A stretch of DNA of 38,451 nt from Verrucomicrobiales bacterium (lineage in GTDB: Bacteria > Verrucomicrobiota > Verrucomicrobiia > Limisphaerales > UBA9464): contig JAIXXC010000050.1 in assembly GCA_027490985.1 (NCBI GenBank), positions 1-38,451 on the forward strand, given 5' to 3'. The position numbers and the translations under genes were made by a program. Shown in pieces: positions 6,905 to 15,900 of this stretch. The notes under the pieces are model-generated. The model was not told the DNA's origin and ran no database searches. It saw nothing but the letters and a program-made list of their open reading frames with translations. Each line of letters begins with the position of its first letter. Position 1 is the first letter of the stretch.

Positions 6905-9900
6905 CACTTCTTGCCGGCGGGGGCGTTGGTCTTCGAGGCGTTGGTGTCGTTCGGGAAGATCGAATCCATCAACTGCGTCTTCAACGGGTCTTTGCGCTCG
7001 GCGCTGCGCAGGGTCGACTTCTCCAGCATGCGGGTCGAGAAGTTCCCGATGGTGGTGATCCTCGGCTCCTGCTCGTGGTTGGCCGTGAGCACCTGTGGGG
7101 TCAGCATGATGAGCAGTTCACGCCGTTCCGACTTCTTGGAAGTGCTGCGGAAGAAGAAGCCGACTCCCGGGATGTCACCCAAGAACGGAGTCTTCTTGCG
7201 ACGGATGTCATCGACCGTGCCGATGAGGCCACCGATGACGACGGTCTGCCCGCTCTGCACGGTCACCGTGGTGGAGGCGCGACGTTCGTTGATGATGGGA
7301 ACCGTCGCCTTGTCATTGATCTCGACGCTCGAACTGGCCAGCGAACTATTGGTGGCGCCCACATCGATCTTCACGAAGCCCTCGCCGGTGATGCGCGGGG
7401 TGACGGTGAGGTTCACGCCCACATCGCGGTAATCGAAGGTGTTGATCTGCCCGCCCTGCGGGGTGGTGGAGCTGCCGGTGATGATGGGCACCCGCTGGCC
7501 GATGTTGATCGAGGCGATCTTGTTGTCGGCGGTGAGGATCTGCGGACGGCTCAAGACTTCCACGCGACCGTCGTTCTCGAGGGCCCGCATGAGGAAGTTC
7601 ATGTTGTTGCCGGTGACCAGCGCGGAGTAGCCGCCGAAGTTCTGCATCTGCGTGGGGATGCCGAACTCGGTGCCCGTGCCGACATTCCACCCGTTGCCGA
7701 TGTTCTTGGTGAAGCTCCACTCGAAGCCCAGGTCCCGATTCGAATCGAGGGTGACCTCGGCCAGCAGCACCTGGATGAGCACCTGCGATTGGGCCTGGTC
7801 GAGTTCTTCGATGATCTGGTGGATCTGCTCGAAATAACGCGGGCTGGCCGAGAGCAGCAGGGTGTTGCTGACCTGCTCGGGCACGATGGCCACCTCGCGC
7901 TCGAGCAGGCGCTGGGCCGTGCCGACCGCGTCGGTGCCGAGCACCTGGGTGACGCGCTGGCGTTCCTGATCGAGGAAGCTGCGGATGGCCGTGCCGACAT
8001 CGGGAGCTTGGGCGTTCTTGAGGCGATACACCTCGGTCTTGCGCTCCAGGGCTTCCGACGAATCGAGCGTCTCGATGATTTGCTGGACGAGGGCCACGTA
8101 ATGCTCGGTGCCACCGACCAACAACGTGTTGGTGCGGGGATCGACGCTGACGCTGAGGGCTGTCTGTTCTTCGGAGCCGATGACGGCCGTGGCCGAGGGC
8201 GTCTCGGTGCCGTCGGCGGCGGGCTTCATGAGCGTGTACTGGATCGTGCGTTGGCCCGTTGCGGCGACCGCTGCGCCGGTGGATTGCATCCGGAACATCG
8301 ACAGGAGCAGTTGCGCCGTCTGTTGGGCATCGGCGTTCCGCAGCGAGAAGACCCGGATCTTGGCCTCGCGCGAGGAGCTGTTGTCGAGGCGGCCGACGAT
8401 TTGTTCGAGCAGGCCCATGTAATCCACCGGACCGGAGACCACGAGGGCGTTCATGCGCGGGTCCGGGGTGATGGAGATGGCCTCCTTGAGGGCGGCGGTC
8501 ACGAGTTCCTGGCCGTCTTCGGTCCGGGTCACGAACTGCAGCACCGATTGGGCGTTCGGGCTGAGGTCGGACAGCGGGGCGATCTTCGAATTGAGGGAGG
8601 TGTTCAGCACCTGGGTCAGGTTCTCGGCGCGGGCGTATTTCAGGGGAATCACGCGGATTTCGCTCACGCGGGCGGTCTGGTCGGTGTCGAGCTTGGCCAC
8701 CACGTCGCGAATGCGCTTGAGGTCGGTGGCACCGCACGAGACGACCAGCGCGTTCACGCGTTCATCGGCGCTGACGACGATGGGCAGGGGACCGCCCTGG
8801 GTGCCTTCGCGGAAGAGTCCCTGGACGGTCTGGGCCACCTTGCGGGCGTCGGCCTTGGCCAGGGGAATCACTTCGACCTTGAGGCCGAGTTCGGCCTGCT
8901 GGGTGTCGAGCCGTTGAATGAGGCCATCGATCATGGACATGTCTTCGACGACCGCACCCACGATGAGGGCGTTCACCCAGGCATCGGCGACCACGGTGAT
9001 GGGATCGACCGGTTCACCCCGCGCCTTGGGCGGCCGGTTGGCGAAGAGGCGCTGCAAGGTGGTCTGGAGGCGTATGGCCGTGGCTTCCTTCAGAGGGAAG
9101 ACGCGGAAGTTCAGTTGGGCGAGGCGGTCTTCGGCATCGAGCTGGGGCACGATGCGGTCGAGCATGTCGATGGCCTCCTTGGAGCCGGTGGCGAGGATGG
9201 CATTGAGGCGGGTGTCGGCGATCACGGCCACCGGCATGCTGCGCTCAGGAGCGTTGAGCGAGGCCGCGTCGGCCGCCTTGCGGGCTTGCAGGTACTGGGT
9301 GAGCACGCCGGCCAGGTTCGAGGCCCGCGCGTGGTCCAGTTTGTAGACCTTCAGATCGGTGGCGGCCACGAAGTCGATGGTGTCGACCTTGGCCAGGATC
9401 TCCTTGATGAGCCCCAGATTGTCCGGGCTGGCGGAGACCATGAGGGTGTTGCTGCGGGTGTCGACGGCGATGGCCATGGCATCGCGGCTCGCCTGGCCGG
9501 GAATCTTCACATCGGAGCGGCCGGGGCGATACATGCCTTGTTGCACCAGGCTCTTGAGCATGGTGGACACGCGCTGCGCATCGGCGTGCTTGAGGACGAA
9601 GGTTTCCAGCACGCCCTCGGCGACCGTGGGTTCCACATCGATGCGGGTGAGCAGGTCCTTGATGAGGTCGAGGTTCTCCTTGTTGGACGAGACGATGAGC
9701 GAATTGTTGAGGCTGTCGGTCTGGATCTCCACCCGGTCGGTGGGGGAGGGGGTTTGTCCGGGCAGGGTGCGCGCCTGCATGCGCGCGGCGAAGACGCCCT
9801 CCAAGGTCGTCGCCACCTTGGCGGCGTCGTTGTGCTTGAGGGGCAGGACGGTCAGCGCGAGGGACGGGTTGTCGAGCTTGCGGTCGAGCTTTTTGAGGAG

Positions 9901-12900
9901 GGCATCGATGGTTTCATTGTCTTCACGTCCGGCCGAGACCATGAGCGCGTTGACGCGGGCATCGGGCAGGATCACCGGCTTCTGGCGTTGGATCTCGGGC
10001 GAGGTGCTGGCCTGGTAGCGCTGGGTGAAGAGCTGATTGAACGAGGCGGCCAGGATGCGGGCGTCGGCATACTCCAGCGGCACGATACGAACGCCACCCG
10101 TGAGGCTCGGAGCGGCGTCATCGAGTTTGCGGGCCAGCGATTCGACCAGTTCGTAGGCATCTTTGCCGCCCCCGACGAGCAGGCTGTTCGAGCGCGGCTC
10201 GGGCAGCACGAGCACCTTCAGACTGTCGCCCTGACCTTTGCCGAGGGATCCCTGACGGGTGACCCGCTGGTCCATCAGACGCTGCAGGGTGGCGGCCAGT
10301 TGGGCCGCATCGGCGTGGGCCAGAGGCAGGATGCGGATGTCGCGGAACTCCGGCGCCATCGGTTTGTCGAGCTGGGCGATCAGGTTGTCGATGATGGCGA
10401 AGGCCTTGTCGTTGCCCGAGACGATCATCGAATTGCTGCGGTCATCCAGGGTGATGGTCGGTCGGTCGCTCGGCTTCGCGTTGGCGTTGCGAGGGCCGGA
10501 ATGAAGGTCGGTGATGATCTTCTGCACGGCCGTGGCGTCGGCGTGCTTCAGGGGATAGATGCGCACGGTGCTCAGGCCCGAGGCGTCGGGGATGTCCAGC
10601 TGGGTGAGCAGTTCCTCGATGAGTGGCAGCGTGTCGGCGCGGGCGGCCACGATGAGGGCGCCGGCATTGTCATCGGCCTGCAGCGTGAGGGCCGTGCGGG
10701 TCTTGGCCTGTTCGGTGGAGACGGTCTTGCCTCCTTCGCGACGAGTCTGCAAACGACTGACGTAGTTGTTGAGGCCCTCGGTGCCGGCGACGGCCGGACC
10801 CTCGGCAAACACCGATTGGAGCATGGGCAGCAGGCGCGTCGGGGTCGCATACTTCACCCGGAAGACCTTCACCTCGGTGATGGCGGCGTCCCATTGCTTG
10901 TCGAGGTCCTTGATGAGCTTGCGGGCCAGTTCGATGGAATCCTTGCGGCCGGAGAGCACCAGTGCATTGAGCCGTGCGTCCGGGGTCACGTTGAGCGGGC
11001 TGGCCAGAGCTCGGCCCGATCCCGCCTCGGGTTTGCCGGGGCCATCCTGCCGGGTGCCGAGTTTGGCCCCTTGGGCGAAGATGGAGGAGAGGGTCTGCCC
11101 CGTGGTGCGGGCGTCGGCATGGAGCAGGGCGACGACGGCGAAGTCGGCGGCTTCGGCCGAACCCACCTGGTCGAGCATCTCCACCACTTTGCCGAGGGCT
11201 TCGAGGTTCTTCGGCGTGGAGGTGATGAGCAGCCGGTTGCCGTCGCTGGGGTCGGCCGTGATCTTGATGGGGCGCTGGAGATCCAGGGCGATGGGGCCGC
11301 CGGAGTCGCCGCGGATGTTGAGTTTGCGGACCTGTTCCTGCAGCTCGCGGGCTTCGGAACCCGCCTCACCGGCGGCACCGGGTCGGAGCAGGTTCTGCAA
11401 GGTGGTGGCCATGGCCGGCGCGGCACTTTGCTTGAGGGTGAAGACCCGGACTTCGGCTTCGGCATCCTTGCTGGGCGTGTCGAGGGTCTTGATCATCTTC
11501 TCCACCTGGGCGATCAGCGGTTCACGAGCCACCACCAGAAGCCCCTTGGAACGGCCGTAGGGCAATACCGTGAGCGGATCTCCCGGATGTTGGGCACTGA
11601 GTTGCTGCACGAGTTGCTGGACCAGCGGGCTGATCTTCGCAGGTGGGGTGTGGGTGAGCGTGATCAACCGGTGCGACAGGTCGGCCGCGGGATTGGCGGT
11701 ATCGAGCTGTTTGACCAGCGTTTCGATGATGGAGAAATCCTTGGCCGACGCGCGGACCAGCAGACTTCGGGAACGGGGTTCGGGTACCACCGTGAAGCGG
11801 GGCGGGCGCTGGCTCTGCTGATTCTGCTGCGGTTCAGGTTGGCCTCCGCGTCCACCGCCGGGACGGAACACGTTGTTGAGGGTGCGGGCCATGACCACCG
11901 GGTCGGCTTGCGCGAGGGCCAAGATGCGCAGATCGCTCTCGCCGGAAGTGGCCTTCCAGGAGAGGTCGGTGACCATGCGGTTGATGCGGTCGAGTTCCGG
12001 AGCCGGGCCCGACACGATCAGGGCGTTGGCGTTCCGGTCGAGGGCCACGGTCACCTCGGGAGTCTGTGCCGGGTTGTTGGTCTTCGTGCGATCCACTGCG
12101 GGCAGGCGGTCGACCAGCTTCAGCGACGCCCCGTACATCTGGGGATAGATGTTGGTCAGCATGCCGATCATCTGTTCGACGGGCACGTCGTCGACGGTGA
12201 GGAGTCGCACCTGAAGGCTGTTGTCCTGGGCCGAGGCGTCGAGGCGCTGGATGAGGTCTTGGATTTGCGGCATGTCGGATCGCTTGGCGATCACCGTCAG
12301 GGTGTTGGCTTCGCGGTCCACCTCCAGCACCGGCTGCTCGCCCCGCGGGCGCTCTTCATACACGGCCGCGACCTTCATGCGGATGTCGGCGGCGCGCCCG
12401 TTCTGGAGCCAGACGAATTGCACGTCGCGGTCCGAACGTTCGGGAGCCTTGTCCAGCGTCGGAAGCAATTGCTCGATGAGCTTGAAGTGGGTGGCCGATG
12501 CGGTGATCAGCAGGCTGTTGGAACGGGGATCGATGGCGATGGCGGGTTGGGAGCGGCCACCGAAGCCGCGACGTTCGAGTCGGGTGCTGACGTTGGCCAG
12601 CAACTGGGAGAGCACCGGTTGGACATCGGAGGCATTGGCGCTGTTGAGCTTGTAAATGCGGACCTCCACCTCGCCGGTCGCACTTTCGGCATCGAGTTCC
12701 TTCACCAGCTTCATGACCTCCTGGACCGCTTCACCCGGTCCGTTGAGCAGCAGGGCGTTGGCCCCGGTGACCGGCGTGATGCTCACCCGGCGCAGCTTCG
12801 CATCGGTGCCCTTGCCGGCGATGGCCTTGCTCACGGAATCGGCCACGGTCTCGGCGACGGTCTTGCGCAGGAGTACCGTCTGGAGCACCGAAGAGCCACC

Positions 12901-15900
12901 GGGGTCGGAGACATCGACGGAACGAATGACCGATTGGACCCGTTCGAAGAGCGCAGGAGGCGCATTGATCAGCAGGGAGCGTTCGTCGAGGGCCGGCGTG
13001 ACCACCAGGCGCTGGGCGTTGTCGGTGAGGGCGATCTCGCGGGCGAAGAGTTGGCCGAGCAGGGTGATCACCGGGGCGGCGGTCACATGCTGCAGCGGCA
13101 TGGAGCGCACGCCGCTCACGAGGTTGGTGTCGGTGCTCAGGAGGCGGGACGCGATCTCTTGAACCGCCTGCCACTGGGTGGCACTGGCGGTGACCAGCAC
13201 GCGCGACTGGGAATCGTCGGGGACCAGGACCAGGTCGGTCGTTTTGCCCGAGGCCTTCAGGCGGTCCAGGACCAGAGGCCGCAGTCGGGCCACCGCTTCG
13301 GTGGCCGAGCCCCGGGTGATCGGCAGGATCTGCAAGTCCCGGGCCTCCCGGGTGGTGGTGGCGTCGAGTTGGGTGACGATCTGCTCGGCGGCCTGCAAGT
13401 CCTTTGCCTCACCGGAGACCACGAGCGTCCGGGCGGTAGTGTCCACGCCGAGGGTCACGCGGGGCGTGATGCGGCCCGAGGATTCCACCGTGGCCAGCGT
13501 GTTCGACAGGGCGGCGGCGACCTGGGCGGGTTCGGCGTTGGTGAGGCGGAAGATCCGGGAATTGCCCGAGCGCTGGTTGGCGGTGTCGAGGTTGAGGACC
13601 AACGCGGCGATCTGGTCGAGGTCGTTGGTGCGTCCGGTGACGATGAGGCGGTTGCCCTCGGTGTCGGCGCGGATCACCGCCTGTTCGGCGGGCGGCACGG
13701 GTTTGGACTTGAGCGACTCCTCATACAGCGATCGGAGCGTGCCGGCCATCTCGGTGGCCTTCCGTTCGGCGAGGTTCAACACGCGGGTCTCCCGCGGGGA
13801 GGGGGTGGCGGTGGGGGCCTGGATCACGCCCAGCAGGGATTCGATCTCGGCCAAGTGATTGGTCCGCGCGGTGACCAGAATCCGGCCATTGGGGGCATCG
13901 GGGGTGAAGACCGCGTCGGCGGGGTCGGCCGCATCCTGGGTCTTCCAGCGTTCGGTGTAGAGTTGGCGGAGCAGGGGAAGCACGCGGATCACCTCGTCGG
14001 GTTGACCGACGGTGATCGGACGGGTTTCACGAGGGGCGAGGGTGGCGGTGCTCTTCTGGAGTTGCTCGAGGATGCTGTCGACGAGGGTGAGTTGGGCTTC
14101 GCTGCCGGCCAGGATGAGTTGGTTGCTGGTGGCGTCATCCAGGACGAGCAAATCGGACAAGGCCAAGTCTGGCTGGTTGCGGGACTGGTCGTTGTAGAGT
14201 TGGCGGACGCGGGCCGACATCTCGCCCACCTTGCCCTGGCGCAGGGTGACCACCTTCATGCGGCGGTCCGGGCGGGCACCCAGGGAGGTGTCGAGTTGCT
14301 CGATGATGGTCGACACGGCCTGAAGCTCCTTGGGGTCGCCGGTGACGATGAGGGTCCGGCTCTTGGCATCGACCGACACCGTGGCCCGCTTTTGGGCCCG
14401 GCCAAAGGCATCGTAGCGCACCAGGGCGGTGGACAAGACTTCCGCGACCTTCTCCGGCTCGGCGGACTTGATCTTGAACACCCGGGCGGTCGCACTCTGC
14501 GATCCGACCTTGTCGAGTTTGCGCACGAGGTCCTCGATCACTGTCAGCTCGTTGGTTTCGCCGACAACGATCAGGCGGTTGCTGCCGGTGTCGGAGGTGA
14601 TGGTGGTGTCGGGCGGGGTGGTACCAAAGCGGGTCTTGGCTTGGTCGAGGTAGAGGGTCCGGACGGTCGTGGCCAATTCCGAAGCGGTGGCGGTCGCCAG
14701 ATCGATGATACGGACATCGCGGGAGTCGGCGCCGGGCTTGGCCGGGCTCGTCCCCAGTTGCTGGAGGATGGATTCGATTTTCTGCAGGTGGTCGGGTCGG
14801 CCGGTCACGATGATGCGTCCGCTGCGGGGATCACCGAGGATCTGGGCATCGGCCGGGTCGGTGTCGGCGCGCTCCTTCCACTGGTCGGTGTAGAGTTGTT
14901 GCAGGAGCGGTTGCACCCGCTGCACATCGCTGGCCGAGCCCACCTCGAAGGTGCGGGTCTCGCGGCCGAGGTTGGTGCCGCTCGTGGCTTTCAGATTGGC
15001 GATGATCTCCGAAATGCGGTCGAGGTGGGAAACCCGACCCGAGGCGATGATGCGGCCCGAGCGGGGTTCGGTGATCAGTTGGGTGTCGGCCGGGCCATCG
15101 GAAGGGCGGCTCGAGGCCTGATCTTTGTAGAGTTGCTGGACGATGGGCAGCAGGCGCTGGGCCTCGGCCGGCTTGCCGATGTCGAAGACCCGATTGGTGC
15201 GGGCCTCGGGCAATTCGGTGGCCAACGTGGTGACGATTTGTCGGACGGCGGTGGCCTGATCGGTGGTGCCGAACACCATCAGGCGGTCACCGGTGGGGTC
15301 GGTGTAGAGCGTGGCTGGCTTGGTGGTGCGGCCCTGGTTCTGTTCGGCGTAGATCTTGTTGACCATCGGCAGCAGGTCGGCGGCGCGGCTGCCCTGCGGC
15401 TCGATCGTGTGCAGCTGGCGTTGGGATTGGTCGGGTCGGGCATCCAGCGCCGAGATGACGGTCTCCACCTGCGCCATGAGGGAATCGGGGGCCAACACGA
15501 TCAGGCGACGGCCGTTGGGTTCGGGCGTGATGCTCACCAGGTTGGTCACGGACCTCCCCGCGTTCTGGGCCATGAACACCCGGGTGGCCACCTGCGCCAG
15601 CGTGTCGGGTTCGCCGACCACTTCCACCATCTTGAGATTCCGACTCTTGGAGGCACCCCCGGTGCCCCCCGTCCCCTCGGCTCCTTCATTGTCGAGGCGT
15701 TGGATGATGCCCTCGGCGTCCTTGAGATCCTGACGCGAGCCCGAGACCACGATGCTGTTGGATTCGCGGTCGAGGGAAACCGAGGCCCGACGGATGGGTT
15801 GGTTGCGGGCATCGAATTTCACCATGGCGTTGGAGACGACACTCACCACCTGCGCCGCATCGGCGTTGTTCAGGCGAAACACCCGCGCGCCGCCGGCGGC

